DNA of 64,000 bases from Ilumatobacteraceae bacterium. GTDB lineage: Bacteria > Actinomycetota > Acidimicrobiia > Acidimicrobiales > Ilumatobacteraceae. The stretch is from NCBI GenBank assembly GCA_024643255.1, contig JAHENF010000001.1:121301-185300 (forward strand). Reading direction: 5' to 3'. The notes beneath the pieces were generated by a model that saw only the letters and a program-made list of their open reading frames with translations, was not told where the DNA came from and made no database searches. Both the position numbers and the translations under genes were made by a program. Shown here piece after piece: positions 53,080 through 61,184 of the stretch (positions are counted from its first letter, which is position 1; each line of letters opens with the position of its first letter).

Positions 53080-54449
53080 TCGGCGGGCGCTTCCTCCGCC
53101 ACGACGTCCTCGACGACCTCGTCGGCTGCGACTTCGACAGCCTCGACCGCTTCCGCGACCTCGACCGCTTCGACCGCCGCGCCTTCGCCGTAGTACTCGG
53201 ACCATGCGGCTTCGGCCTCGGCCGATGCCTCACCCTGGACCCAGTTGCCGGCGGAGTCGACCTCGAAGTGCTCGCGGTACTCCGCAGCAAGCTCGCCACC
53301 CTCGGCGGCCTGCTTGATCGACAGGCTGATGCGGCGACGAGCGAGGTCGAGATCGATGATCTTCACCCACAGCTCCTCGCCGGGGGTGACGACCTGTTCG
53401 GGCGAGTCGACGTGGTGCGCCGACATCTCCGAGATGTGCACGAGACCCTCGATGCCTTCGCCCACCTGGACGAATGCGCCGAACTGGACGAGCTTGGTGA
53501 CCCGGCCGTAGACGAGCTGCTCGACCTGGTGGCCTTCGGCGAACTCCTGCCACGGATCCTGCTGAGTGGCCTTCAGCGAGAGGCTGATGCGCTCGCGGCT
53601 GAAGTCGACGTCGAGGACCTGCACCTTGACCGGATCGCCCACGGTGACGACGGAGCCGGGGTGGTCGACGTGCTTCCACGAGAGCTCGCTGACGTGGATG
53701 AGTCCGTCCATGCCGCCGAGATCGACGAATGCACCGAAGCTGACGACCGAGGAGATCGTGCCTTCGCGGACTTCGCCGACCTTGAGGTTGGTGAGGAACT
53801 GATCGCGGGTCTCCTTCTGGTTCTCTTCCAGGTAGGCGCGACGGGACAGGACCACGTTGTTGCGGTTCTTGTCGAGTTCGATGATCTTGCAGTGCACGGT
53901 CTCGCCGATGTACGGGGCGAGGTCACGAACACGACGCAACTCGACGAGCGATGCGGGCAGGAAGCCGCGCAGGCCGATGTCGACGATGAGACCGCCCTTG
54001 ACGACCTCGATGACCGGGCCGGACACGACGGCGTCCTCTTCCTTCTTGGCCTCGATGTCGCCCCAGGCACGCTCGTACTGCGCGCGCTTCTTCGACAGCA
54101 GCAGGCGCCCTTCCTTGTCCTCCTTGGTGAGGACGAGTGCTTCGACGGCCTCGCCGAGCGAGACGACCTCAGACGGGTCGACGTCGTTGCGGATGCTCAG
54201 CTCGCGCGCCGGGATGACGCCTTCGCTCTTGTAGCCGATGTCGAGGAGCACCTCGTCCTTGTCGATCTTCACGACGGTGCCGTGGACGAGCTGGCCGTCT
54301 TCGACGGTGACCATCGTGCCGTCGATCGCATCGGCGAACGACATGCCGAGATCGTCGGACACGATCTCTCGGGGGGTGTAGACGCCCTCGTCGTCGAAGG
54401 TTCCCATCGCGTTGGCGGGAGACTCGGAGGTGGTGGTGGTGTCGGACAA
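53076..54449 (-). CDS. rpsA: 30S ribosomal protein S1
   Basis: 457 residues if started at TTG 54449 (SDTTTTSESPANAMGTFDDEG); ATG 54407 (MGTFDDEGVYTP) is the alternative. Four S1 repeats are visible: GTMVTVEDGQLVHGTVVKIDKDEVLLDIGYKSEGVIP; an intermediate second one (VVSGPVIEVVKGGLIVDIGLRGFLPASLVE); GTISSVVSFGAFVDLGGMDGLIHVSELSW; GRVTKLVQFGAFVQVGEGIEGLVHISEMS. The C-terminal 75 residues are acidic low complexity (EAVEVAEAVEAVEVAADE). Binds mRNA on the 30S. That a genome with many leaderless mRNAs still keeps S1 is normal in actinobacteria. Confidence 0.93.
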   Translation of the reverse strand: MSDTTTTSESPANAMGTFDDEGVYTPREIVSDDLGMSFADAIDGTMVTVEDGQLVHGTVVKIDKDEVLLDIGYKSEGVIPARELSIRNDVDPSEVVSLGEAVEALVLTKEDKEGRLLLSKKRAQYERAWGDIEAKKEEDAVVSGPVIEVVKGGLIVDIGLRGFLPASLVELRRVRDLAPYIGETVHCKIIELDKNRNNVVLSRRAYLEENQKETRDQFLTNLKVGEVREGTISSVVSFGAFVDLGGMDGLIHVSELSWKHVDHPGSVVTVGDPVKVQVLDVDFSRERISLSLKATQQDPWQEFAEGHQVEQLVYGRVTKLVQFGAFVQVGEGIEGLVHISEMSAHHVDSPEQVVTPGEELWVKIIDLDLARRRISLSIKQAAEGGELAAEYREHFEVDSAGNWVQGEASAEAEAAWSEYYGEGAAVEAVEVAEAVEAVEVAADEVVEDVVAEEAPAE

Positions 54450-54495
54450 GGGACGGACTGCTTTCGAAACGGACGTTGGGTAGATGGACAGACGC

Positions 54496-54543
54496 GCCAC
54501 TGGCGTGACGCAGCCGACCATGGTACCAGTGGCCGGCCCAAAC
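54496..54543 (-). promoter_or_regulatory. Inverted repeat around the rpsA promoter
   Basis: GCCACTGG (minus strand 54543-54536) and CCAGTGGC (54503-54496) form an 8-bp inverted repeat with a 32-nt spacer. A TACCAT -10-like hexamer lies directly after the first arm, followed by about 80 nt to the TTG start. Could be an operator or a 5'-UTR structure. Confidence 0.35.
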
Positions 54544-54584
54544 GGCCATGCCCCCTCTCGGTCCCCCGCCCGATCCCGTCCCGG

Positions 54585-55343
54585 TCAAGGGCGGTGGGCG
54601 AGGACGAGGAATTCGGGCGATTCGGTCACCGGCGCGGCGAGGGCGTAGGCGCCCGGTTCCACGCTGGAGATCGAATCGACCGAGAAACCGTGCGCCCCGA
54701 GGAGGAGTCGCAGCTCACGAGGGGTGTAGCACCCTGTCCAGAGGTCGACGGACCGCGCCGCACCCGATTCGGATCGGATCTCCGTGATCTCGTGGGAGAC
54801 CCCCGTCGCAGCGTCGAATTCAGCGTCGTCGTGGTACTTCACGGCGAAGTAGGCATTGAACGCACTGAGTGCCAGGCGGCCGCCTCGCCGCAGCGCGCGG
54901 GCCATACCGGCGACGACCGCGTCGTCGTCGCCGGCGGCCGTCATCATCCCGAACGCCCCCTGGCACAGGCAGATCACCGCATCGAACTCGTCGTCGAACC
55001 CCAACGCCCGCGCATCGGTGCGTTCGAACGTCGCAACACCCGCGAGCGATGAGCCCGCGGCCGCCGACACGGCGTCTCGCTCATCGCTCGAGCGTGATCG
55101 GGCGATGTCGACGAACCGTTGGCTGATGTCGACGCCATGGACGTCGATGCCACGCCGAGCGAGCTCGATCGCATGGCGACCGGTGCCGCAGCCGACGTCG
55201 AGCACGCGGTCGCCGGGCGCCAGACCCAACGCGCCGACGACGTGATCGACCTCCTGCACCGTGCCCTTGGTGTGGGCGTACCGGTCGTACGCCTCACCCA
55301 TGTGGTCGGCCAGGTCTTCGAACCAGTGGTCGCGCCCGGCCAC
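54585..55343 (-). CDS. Class I SAM-dependent methyltransferase
   Basis: 252 residues from GTG 55343, with GGGAG nine nt upstream; the ORF-track extension lies in the upstream gene. SAM motif I RVLDVGCGTGRHAIELARRG, acidic VHGVDISQRFVD, motif II DEFDAVICLCQGAFGMM. The rest resembles Methyltransf_25 enzymes (DLWTGCYTPRELRLLLGAHGFSV). Substrate unknown. Five nt after the PPOX-type gene in the polA operon. Confidence 0.85.
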   Translation of the reverse strand: MAGRDHWFEDLADHMGEAYDRYAHTKGTVQEVDHVVGALGLAPGDRVLDVGCGTGRHAIELARRGIDVHGVDISQRFVDIARSRSSDERDAVSAAAGSSLAGVATFERTDARALGFDDEFDAVICLCQGAFGMMTAAGDDDAVVAGMARALRRGGRLALSAFNAYFAVKYHDDAEFDAATGVSHEITEIRSESGAARSVDLWTGCYTPRELRLLLGAHGFSVDSISSVEPGAYALAAPVTESPEFLVLAHRP

Positions 55344-55348
55344 CGGCG

Positions 55349-56017
55349 TCAGCTCCCGGCCGTGTCGCCGGGTTCGTCGGCAGCGAGGTCTGCCGCGTAC
55401 GCCTGCTCGAGGTACTCGCGCGTCGCGGCGTCGTTGGTCGCGACCAGGCCCTGGGCGGCGAGCACATCGAGGCCGTCGGGGGCATCCGCCAGCTCGTCCC
55501 ACGCCGCCGGGTCCCAGACCCGCCCCCGTCGGAACGCCTTGGCGCAGTGCATGAAGACCTCGTCGGCACGTACGACGATCGCGGTCGTCGGACGACGGAG
55601 TTCCTCGTTCCACAGGTCGAGCGTCGCTGGATCGGTGGTCACCCACGCGGGTCCGTTGAGCCGGATCGTCTCGTCCTTGCCGGGCACGACGAACAGCAAT
55701 CCGGCGCGCCCGGTCGCAACGATCCCGCGCAGACTGTCGATCAGATTGTTGCCGTTGAGGTCGGGGATCGCGACGTGACGCGCATCGAGCACTCGAACGA
55801 ATCCGGGCGGGCCGCCGCGCGGTGACACGTCGAGCGCACCGTCGGCTCCGGTCGTGCCGATCAGCACGAACGGCGATCGGGCGAGGAACTCGACGGTCGC
55901 CTCGTCGAGCACGTCGCCCTTCTTCGCCGCGACGAGGCGACTCGGCGCTCGGTACAGCTCGGCGAGTTCGTCATGCGAGCCGACGATCGACCCGACGGGC
56001 GGCTGAGGCTCCCCCAC
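55349..56017 (-). CDS. PPOX-type FMN-binding split-barrel protein (MSMEG_1061-like)
   Basis: 222 residues from GTG 56017, two nt after the polA TGA and with GAAGGG eight nt upstream; ATG 56041 inside polA is an alternative. Split-beta-barrel core: PFVLIGTTGADGALDVSPRGGPPGFVRVLDARHVAIPDLNGNNLIDSLRGIVATGRAGLLFVVPGKDETIRLNGPAWVT. The N-terminal VGSHDELAELYRAPS and C-terminal EVFMHCAKAFRRGRVWDP match the MSMEG_1061 subfamily of pyridoxamine-phosphate-oxidase-like flavoproteins. Function not established. Confidence 0.85.
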   Translation of the reverse strand: MGEPQPPVGSIVGSHDELAELYRAPSRLVAAKKGDVLDEATVEFLARSPFVLIGTTGADGALDVSPRGGPPGFVRVLDARHVAIPDLNGNNLIDSLRGIVATGRAGLLFVVPGKDETIRLNGPAWVTTDPATLDLWNEELRRPTTAIVVRADEVFMHCAKAFRRGRVWDPAAWDELADAPDGLDVLAAQGLVATNDAATREYLEQAYAADLAADEPGDTAGS

Positions 56018-56019
56018 CG

Positions 56020-58689
56020 TCAGCCCTTCGCCGACGCCCATGTGGCGCCCCACGACACGTTGACCTCCAACGGCACGTCCAGCTCTGCAGCGTCGTGCAT
56101 CAGTCCGATCACGAGGTCACCGACGACCTCGCGTTCGACATCGGGAACCTCGACGATCACCTCGTCGTGGACCTGCAGCACGACCCGGCTGTGGAACTCG
56201 CCGGCGACCAACGCCGCGTCGATGTTGACCAGCGCGACCTTGAAGATGTCGGCAGCCAGGCCCTGGATGCCGGCGTTCATCGCCTGGCGCTCACCCGCCT
56301 GGCGGACCCTGAAGTTCGAGTTCATCAGTTCGGGAATCGGCCGACGACGTCCGAACAAGGTCTCGGTGTAGCCCCGCTCACGTGCCTCGATGACGGTGCG
56401 ATCCATGTAGTTCTTCACGTTGGGGAACGCCACGAAGTACGCGTCGAGAATGACCGCCGCCTCGTCGGTCGGGATGTTGAGCCGCTGACCGAGCCCGTAG
56501 GCCTCCATGCCGTAGGCCAAGCCGTACGAGACCATCTTCGCCTTCGACCGCTGTTCGACGGTCACCGACGCGGGATCGACGCCGAACACCCGCGCCGCGG
56601 TCGCGTTGTGGATGTCCTGGCCACTCGTGAATGCCTCGATCAGGCCCGGGTCCTTCGCGAGATGGGCGATACAGCGCAGTTCGATCTGGTTGTAGTCGGC
56701 GACCAGCAGCGTCGTGCCCGGCGCGGGGACGAATGCCTTGCGGAACTGACGGCCCTCATCGGTGCGCACCGGGATGTTGTGCAGGTTGGGCTGATCGGAC
56801 GACAGCCGCCCCGTCCGCGCGACGGTCTGGTTGAACGTCGCGTGGATGCGCCCGTCGGCGGCGACCTCGGCGAGCAGGCCTTCGCCATACGTACTGCGCA
56901 GCTTCTCGACCTCGCGGTACCGCATCAGCGGCTCGAGGAACTCCGGCCACTGGTCCTTGATCTTCTCGAGGGTCGCGGCGTCGGTGGAGAAGCCGGTCTT
57001 GGTCTTCTTGCCCGGCGCGAGTCCCCGCTCGTCGTAGAGGATCTCGCGCAGCTGCTTGGGTGAGTTGAGGTTGAGGTCGTCACGACCGGCCACCTCACGC
57101 AGCTGAACCTGCAGCGTCTGCACTTCGTCGGCGAGGCGCTTGCCGAGGGCGCGCAGTTCGTCGACGTCGACACCGATGCCCACGTGTTCCATCTTGGCCA
57201 ACACCAGCACGAGCGGGTTCTCGACGGTGCGGTAGAGCTCGGCCATCCCCTGGGCCTGCATGCTCGCAACGATCGGCTCGGCCAGCGCGTTCACCGCGAG
57301 TGCATCCCGAGCGGCGAGTTCTGCGTCGCCCAACGAGGTGCCGTCGAGGTCGAGCTGGCCGGTGACCGAGGCATCGTCGGACGGCCTGGCGAACTTCGTG
57401 TACTTCTCGAGGAGGTCGGGCAGCGTGTAGCGCGCTTCGGCAGGGTCGATGAGATAGGCCGCGATCGCAGTGTCGAGCGTGAGTCCACGCACCTCGACGT
57501 CGAACTCCAACAGCGAGCGCATCAGCGGCTTCACGTTGTGACCCCGCAGGTCGGTGTGCGCGCCGAGAGCGACTCGCACGGCGTCGTCGGCGAGCACGTC
57601 GGCAGGGATCCACAGCACGTCCGCCATCGCCGGGTCGACCACGACGGCAATGCCGGCGAGCGGGGTTCGTCCGGGTTCGCCCGACCACGTCGCCGCCACG
57701 TCGAGTGTTGACGCCGCCGTGATGACCGCCGCAGCATCGGCGGCCGATACCGCCGTCGTCACCTCGGCGACGAGCTCGGCGCGTTCCTCGACGGGCCCGA
57801 GATCCACCGACGCGCCCATCGCCGAGAGCGCCTCGTCGAGACGACCCGCGAGCGTCCGGAACTCGAGGAAGTCGAAGAGTCGCTTCAGCTCGTCGGCATT
57901 CGGCGAGACCCCCAGGTCGTCGATGTCGACGTCGATCGGTGCGTCGTGATGCAGCAGCATCAGGTCGAGGTTCTTGCGGGCACGCGCTTCGTGCTCGGCG
58001 AGATTCGAGCGGAGCTTGGGCGTCTGTTCGTCGACGTGGGCGAAGATGCCGTCGAGACCGCCGTAGGTATTGATCAGTTTTGCCGCGGTCTTCTCACCGA
58101 CTCCGGGCACCCCTGGCAGGTTGTCGCTGTTGTCGCCGCGCAACGCTGCGTACTGCGGATAGAGCGCGGGGGTCACGCCGGTGCGTTCCTCGATGCCGGC
58201 CTCGTCGTAGAACGCGTAGTCACTGACGCCGCGCTTGTTGTAGAGCACCTTGACATCGGGGTCCCGAACCAGCTGGTAGCTGTCGCGGTCGCCGGTCACG
58301 ATGATCACCTGGTGACCGGCTTCGACGAGCCGGTCGGTGGCGGTGGCGATCAGGTCGTCGGCCTCCCACCCGGACAGGTCGACGGCGGTGATGCCGATCG
58401 CGTCGAGCACCTCGCGAACCAATCCCATCTGCTGGCGCAGGATGTCGGGGGCCGCCTCGCGTTGGGCCTTGTACAACGGTTCGGCCTCGTGTCGGAACGT
58501 GGGCTCGGGGCGGTCGAAAGTCACCAGGACGCCATCGGGACGATGGTCCTTCATCACGTTGATCATCATCGACGTGAATCCGAACACAGCGTTGGTCACC
58601 TGTCCGCTCGCCGTTGCCATGTCGGTCGGCAGCGCGAAGAACGCGCGATACGTCAGCGAGTTGCCGTCGACGACGAGATAGGTCCCCAT
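56020..58689 (-). CDS. polA: DNA polymerase I
   Basis: 889 residues. N-terminal 5' nuclease (VVDGNSLTYRAFFALP, GWEADDLIATAT, IVTGDRDSYQLV, GDNSDNLPGVPGVGEKTA). The middle exonuclease-like fold lacks the DxE exonuclease motif, so proofreading is probably absent as in other actinobacteria. Polymerase: RTGRLSSDQPNLHNIPVRT, motif A VADYNQIELRCIAHL, O-helix RSKAKMVSYGLAYGMEAYGL with Tyr where E. coli has Phe762, and motif C VLQVHDEVIVEV. Works in repair and Okazaki-fragment processing. Eight nt after the PdtaR gene, so the two are co-transcribed. Confidence 0.95.
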   Translation of the reverse strand: MGTYLVVDGNSLTYRAFFALPTDMATASGQVTNAVFGFTSMMINVMKDHRPDGVLVTFDRPEPTFRHEAEPLYKAQREAAPDILRQQMGLVREVLDAIGITAVDLSGWEADDLIATATDRLVEAGHQVIIVTGDRDSYQLVRDPDVKVLYNKRGVSDYAFYDEAGIEERTGVTPALYPQYAALRGDNSDNLPGVPGVGEKTAAKLINTYGGLDGIFAHVDEQTPKLRSNLAEHEARARKNLDLMLLHHDAPIDVDIDDLGVSPNADELKRLFDFLEFRTLAGRLDEALSAMGASVDLGPVEERAELVAEVTTAVSAADAAAVITAASTLDVAATWSGEPGRTPLAGIAVVVDPAMADVLWIPADVLADDAVRVALGAHTDLRGHNVKPLMRSLLEFDVEVRGLTLDTAIAAYLIDPAEARYTLPDLLEKYTKFARPSDDASVTGQLDLDGTSLGDAELAARDALAVNALAEPIVASMQAQGMAELYRTVENPLVLVLAKMEHVGIGVDVDELRALGKRLADEVQTLQVQLREVAGRDDLNLNSPKQLREILYDERGLAPGKKTKTGFSTDAATLEKIKDQWPEFLEPLMRYREVEKLRSTYGEGLLAEVAADGRIHATFNQTVARTGRLSSDQPNLHNIPVRTDEGRQFRKAFVPAPGTTLLVADYNQIELRCIAHLAKDPGLIEAFTSGQDIHNATAARVFGVDPASVTVEQRSKAKMVSYGLAYGMEAYGLGQRLNIPTDEAAVILDAYFVAFPNVKNYMDRTVIEARERGYTETLFGRRRPIPELMNSNFRVRQAGERQAMNAGIQGLAADIFKVALVNIDAALVAGEFHSRVVLQVHDEVIVEVPDVEREVVGDLVIGLMHDAAELDVPLEVNVSWGATWASAKG

Positions 58690-58697
58690 GGCCGCTG

Positions 58698-59282
58698 TCA
58701 GTCGACGCCCGGGCGCAGCGAGCCGTCGAGGATCCGATCGGCGACATCGCGCATCCTGGTTCGCTCGCTCATCGCGGTGCGCTGGATGAAGGCGAAGGCG
58801 TCGCTCTCCGACATCGCCGCCTCGTCGATGAGCACGCCCTTGGCGCGGTCGACGATCTTTCGTGATTCGAGTTGCTCACCGAGCGCATCGATCTCACCCG
58901 TCAGGGAGCGGAGTTCCTTGAATCGACCCATCGCCACTTCGATCGCGGGAATCAGGTCGCTCTTCTGGAACGGCTTGACGAGGAACGCCAACGCACCCGC
59001 GTCGCGCGCCTGCTCGACGACCTCGCGCTGGCTGAATGCCGTGAGCATCAGCACGCCGCAGATCTTCTCGCCGTTGATGATGCGGGCCGCTTCGAGGCCG
59101 TCGATGCCCGGCATCTTGATGTCGAGGATCGCCAGATCGGGTTGCAGCCCCCGAACCAGTTCGACCGCCTGGTCGCCCCGGCCGGTCTCGCCGATGACCT
59201 CATAGCCCTCTTCCTCGAGGGTTTCGCGGAGATCCATCCTGATGATGGCCTCGTCCTCGGCGATGACGACACGCAACGGCAT
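58698..59282 (-). CDS. pdtaR: ANTAR response regulator (PdtaR-like)
   Basis: 194 residues. Receiver domain with acidic pocket (AEDEAIIRMDL), phospho-acceptor Asp54 (AILDIKMPG), Thr81 and Lys103. The C-terminal ANTAR RNA-binding domain has the coiled helix LTGEIDALGEQLESRKIVDRAKGVLIDEAAMSESDAFAFIQRTAMSERTRMRDVADRIL. ANTAR regulators bind paired hexaloop hairpins and act as antiterminators. The cognate PdtaS histidine kinase is not in the window. First gene of the operon with polA; TAGATA lies 6 nt before the ATG, a poor match to TANNNT. Confidence 0.93.
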   Translation of the reverse strand: MPLRVVIAEDEAIIRMDLRETLEEEGYEVIGETGRGDQAVELVRGLQPDLAILDIKMPGIDGLEAARIINGEKICGVLMLTAFSQREVVEQARDAGALAFLVKPFQKSDLIPAIEVAMGRFKELRSLTGEIDALGEQLESRKIVDRAKGVLIDEAAMSESDAFAFIQRTAMSERTRMRDVADRILDGSLRPGVD

Positions 59283-59348
59283 GGCTCTTATCTAGCAGGT
59301 GACGGACGGCAACCGCTCCTGCACCGCTCCGACATCACTCGGGCACCG

Positions 59349-59819
59349 TCACCAGTAGTCGACCATCAGCTCGCTGATCCACGCGGGCTGACGGACCGCG
59401 GATCGAGGTTGGAACTCGAGGACGAACGGTTTGATGTCGAGCACCGGGGTCTCGTCGATCGCATCGAGCCCGCGCACTCGCACGTCGAGTCCGTCGACGC
59501 CGATCAGCTCGCACGTCGTCAGTCCGAGCCGATTCGGACGAGAACTCGCACGCTGGGCGAAGATCCCGACCTTCGGCCACGCTTCGTTTCCCCGAGGGCG
59601 ACGGGATCCAGTGCTGACCTGGGACTCGTCGAAGCGGTCGAAGAGGAACACGACCTCGATGTGGGAGAACGCGTCCAGTCCGGCGAGCGCGTCAGCGGTG
59701 AACCGCGTGGCGTCGAGCCGAATGATGCTCTCCACATCACCCCACTCGTCGTCGGCGCGACCAGCGCGCGGTGAGACGACCCGGCCGATCGGCGTGACGA
59801 CGTACTCCGGGTTGCTCAT
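59349..59819 (-). CDS. trmO: tRNA (N6-threonylcarbamoyladenosine37-N6)-methyltransferase TrmO
   Basis: 156 residues from ATG 59819. TsaA/TrmO beta-barrel signature: VVTPIGRVVSPR, LAGLDAFSHIEVVFLFDRF, KVGIFAQRASSRPNRLGLTTCELIGVDG, VLDIKPFVLEF. Methylates t6A at position 37 of certain tRNAs, using SAM. Shorter than E. coli TrmO and without the C-terminal domain, as in the archaeal/short bacterial type. ATGA overlap with the SCO6745-family gene. Confidence 0.85.
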   Translation of the reverse strand: MSNPEYVVTPIGRVVSPRAGRADDEWGDVESIIRLDATRFTADALAGLDAFSHIEVVFLFDRFDESQVSTGSRRPRGNEAWPKVGIFAQRASSRPNRLGLTTCELIGVDGLDVRVRGLDAIDETPVLDIKPFVLEFQPRSAVRQPAWISELMVDYW

Positions 59820-60643
59820 CCGAATGCCGATGCCATCGCCTTGCTCATCGGCCTGACGAGCTCGCGCAGTCGAGCGCAGCCGTCGGCACCGATCGCGTCG
59901 TACGGCGCTGCAGCGAGTTCGTCGGTGCGCTGTTCGATCCAAGCTCGGCGATCCCGACCCAGATCGGTGAAGGCGAGGTCCGGGTCGAGCCAGCCGATCG
60001 AGCGCAGCCGCTCCTCGGCTGCGAGCCAGTCGTCGCCGGTGCGCTGCCGAGTCGCCCGCAGGATCTCGGCCGACACATCGCCGGCCGCCGCATGGGTGAC
60101 GAGGGCCTCGCAACCGTTCAGACCCTCGACCGTGAGCGCCACGATGTGGCCGTCGCCGCGGAACTCGCGGAGCAGCGACTGCGCGTGCCACAGCACGAGG
60201 TGCGGTTCGTCGGGCCACGCGAGTGAGGCGTGGCCGGCGAACAGCGGCCGCCCCTCCGGCCGGTCGCAGGCTGCCAGTGCGGCGATGCGTGCAAGTTCGG
60301 CGGCCTCCGCCATCTCCGGGGTGTCGACGGCGTCCGGCGCCAACCGGCGCAGCATCCGATCGGCGGCGCGCAGGCGGGCGGCCGTCATGGATTCCGGCGT
60401 CACGTGGTCCCAGACTCCGTCCATGCTCCGGCGCACGAGCTCGAGGTCGAAGTTGAAGAACGTCGCGATCACGACCGATGCCGGCACGGCGCCCATCGGC
60501 GCGGCCCGTGACGCGAAGTAGCCCCGCATGCGGTCGTCGATGCCGACACCGGCGTACTCCTCGCGGGCCTCGGGCACGAAGTAGATGGCCCCGTGTACCG
60601 GTTCGAGGGTGCGCCAGGTCTTGCGTGCGATCAACGGATCCAT
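59816..60643 (-). CDS. SCO6745-family protein
   Basis: 275 residues, all-helical. ARKTWRTLEPVHGAIYFVPEAREEYAGVGIDDRMRGYFASRAAPMGAVPASVVIATFFNF followed by LAWPDEPHLVLWHAQSLLREFRGDGHIVAL is the hallmark of this actinobacterial family (a HTH-like helical protein of unknown function). Ends within the trmO start (ATGA). No catalytic motif. Function unknown; a role in ligand-sensing has been suggested for relatives only by fold. Confidence 0.8.
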   Translation of the reverse strand: MDPLIARKTWRTLEPVHGAIYFVPEAREEYAGVGIDDRMRGYFASRAAPMGAVPASVVIATFFNFDLELVRRSMDGVWDHVTPESMTAARLRAADRMLRRLAPDAVDTPEMAEAAELARIAALAACDRPEGRPLFAGHASLAWPDEPHLVLWHAQSLLREFRGDGHIVALTVEGLNGCEALVTHAAAGDVSAEILRATRQRTGDDWLAAEERLRSIGWLDPDLAFTDLGRDRRAWIEQRTDELAAAPYDAIGADGCARLRELVRPMSKAMASAFG

Positions 60644-60671
60644 CGGCCGAGCATGACAGCTGACCGGTCTG

Positions 60672-60950
60672 TCACATGCGGTCGAGGAGTTCGTCCTGGC
60701 GGACCTCGAGTGACGCGATCTCCTCGATCACCTTCGAGCGGTGCTTCGCGAGCGCATCGACGTGACGGCGTGCGTCGCGCGCCTCGTACGACGCGCCGGC
60801 GGTCTCGGACACCAGTGCTCGGATCGCCTGATCGTCGGCATCGTCGCCGAGGTGGATCATCTGCTCGTCGATCACCGACAGCTCCGAGCGCAACGACTTC
60901 AGGCGCGTCGCCACCTGCGAGAGTCGCCGTTCGACGAGCCAGTTGCCCAT
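60672..60950 (-). CDS. Small coiled-coil protein, 92 aa
   Basis: ATG 60950 is used because TAGCAT ends 9 nt upstream; GTG 60956 would lie only 3 nt from the hexamer. The product is almost entirely charged helix with heptad-like spacing (LSQVATRLKSLRSELSVIDEQM... and VDALAKHRSKVIEEIASLEVRQDELLDRM). Resembles small actinobacterial cytosolic coiled-coil proteins of unknown function. Lies between the SCO6745-family gene and a tRNA gene. Confidence 0.7.
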   Translation of the reverse strand: MGNWLVERRLSQVATRLKSLRSELSVIDEQMIHLGDDADDQAIRALVSETAGASYEARDARRHVDALAKHRSKVIEEIASLEVRQDELLDRM

Positions 60951-60959
60951 GATCACTCG

Positions 60960-60965
60960 ATGCTA
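60960..60965 (-). promoter_or_regulatory. -10 element TAGCAT of the coiled-coil gene
   Basis: TAGCAT on the minus strand ends 9 nt before ATG 60950. Confidence 0.45.
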
Positions 60966-61033
60966 CTTGCGGCCCGTCGGCCACCGAGGGCTCGCTCCGA
61001 TCGCGCCTGGAGGCACTGCGATCCACCGTGCGG

Positions 61034-61107
61034 TGCCCCGGGTCGGACTCGAACCGACACTTGACGGTGTTTGAGACCGTTGCCTCTGCCAATTGGGCTA
61101 CCGGGGC
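61034..61107 (-). tRNA. tRNA with anticodon CAA and short (class I) variable loop
   Basis: A 74-nt cloverleaf: acceptor GCCCCGG/CCGGGGC, T8-A9, D-arm GCC/GGC with GG in the loop, anticodon stem ACGGT/ACCGT with loop CTCAAAC (anticodon CAA, codon UUG), variable loop only CAAGT, T-arm GTCGG/CCGAC with TTCGAGT. CCA is not encoded. CAA reads Leu, but bacterial tRNA-Leu normally carries a long variable arm; this one does not. It is therefore an atypical tRNA-Leu(CAA) or an unusual isoacceptor-like tRNA. All stems are intact, arguing against a pseudogene. Confidence 0.85.
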
Positions 61108-61171
61108 GCGCGTGACGGCCGAGGTTAGCGGGCTTACCGGGCGGTAGCTCGTGCAAACGGGGGCGGAGGTC

Positions 61172-61177
61172 TAGCCT
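61172..61177 (+). promoter_or_regulatory. -10 element TAGCCT, leaderless start of fab operon
   Basis: TAGCCT ends 7 nt before ATG 61185. Confidence 0.6.
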
Positions 61178-61184
61178 GCGGCCA

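Noticed and set aside
52998-55052. 684-aa plus-strand ORF antisense to rpsA
   Set aside because: Mirror of the S1 repeats; Leu/Asp/Val-rich shadow.
61034-61107. tRNA pseudogene
   Set aside because: All stems pair, T8, A9, D-loop GG and TTC are present, and the gene is in a normal intergenic position.
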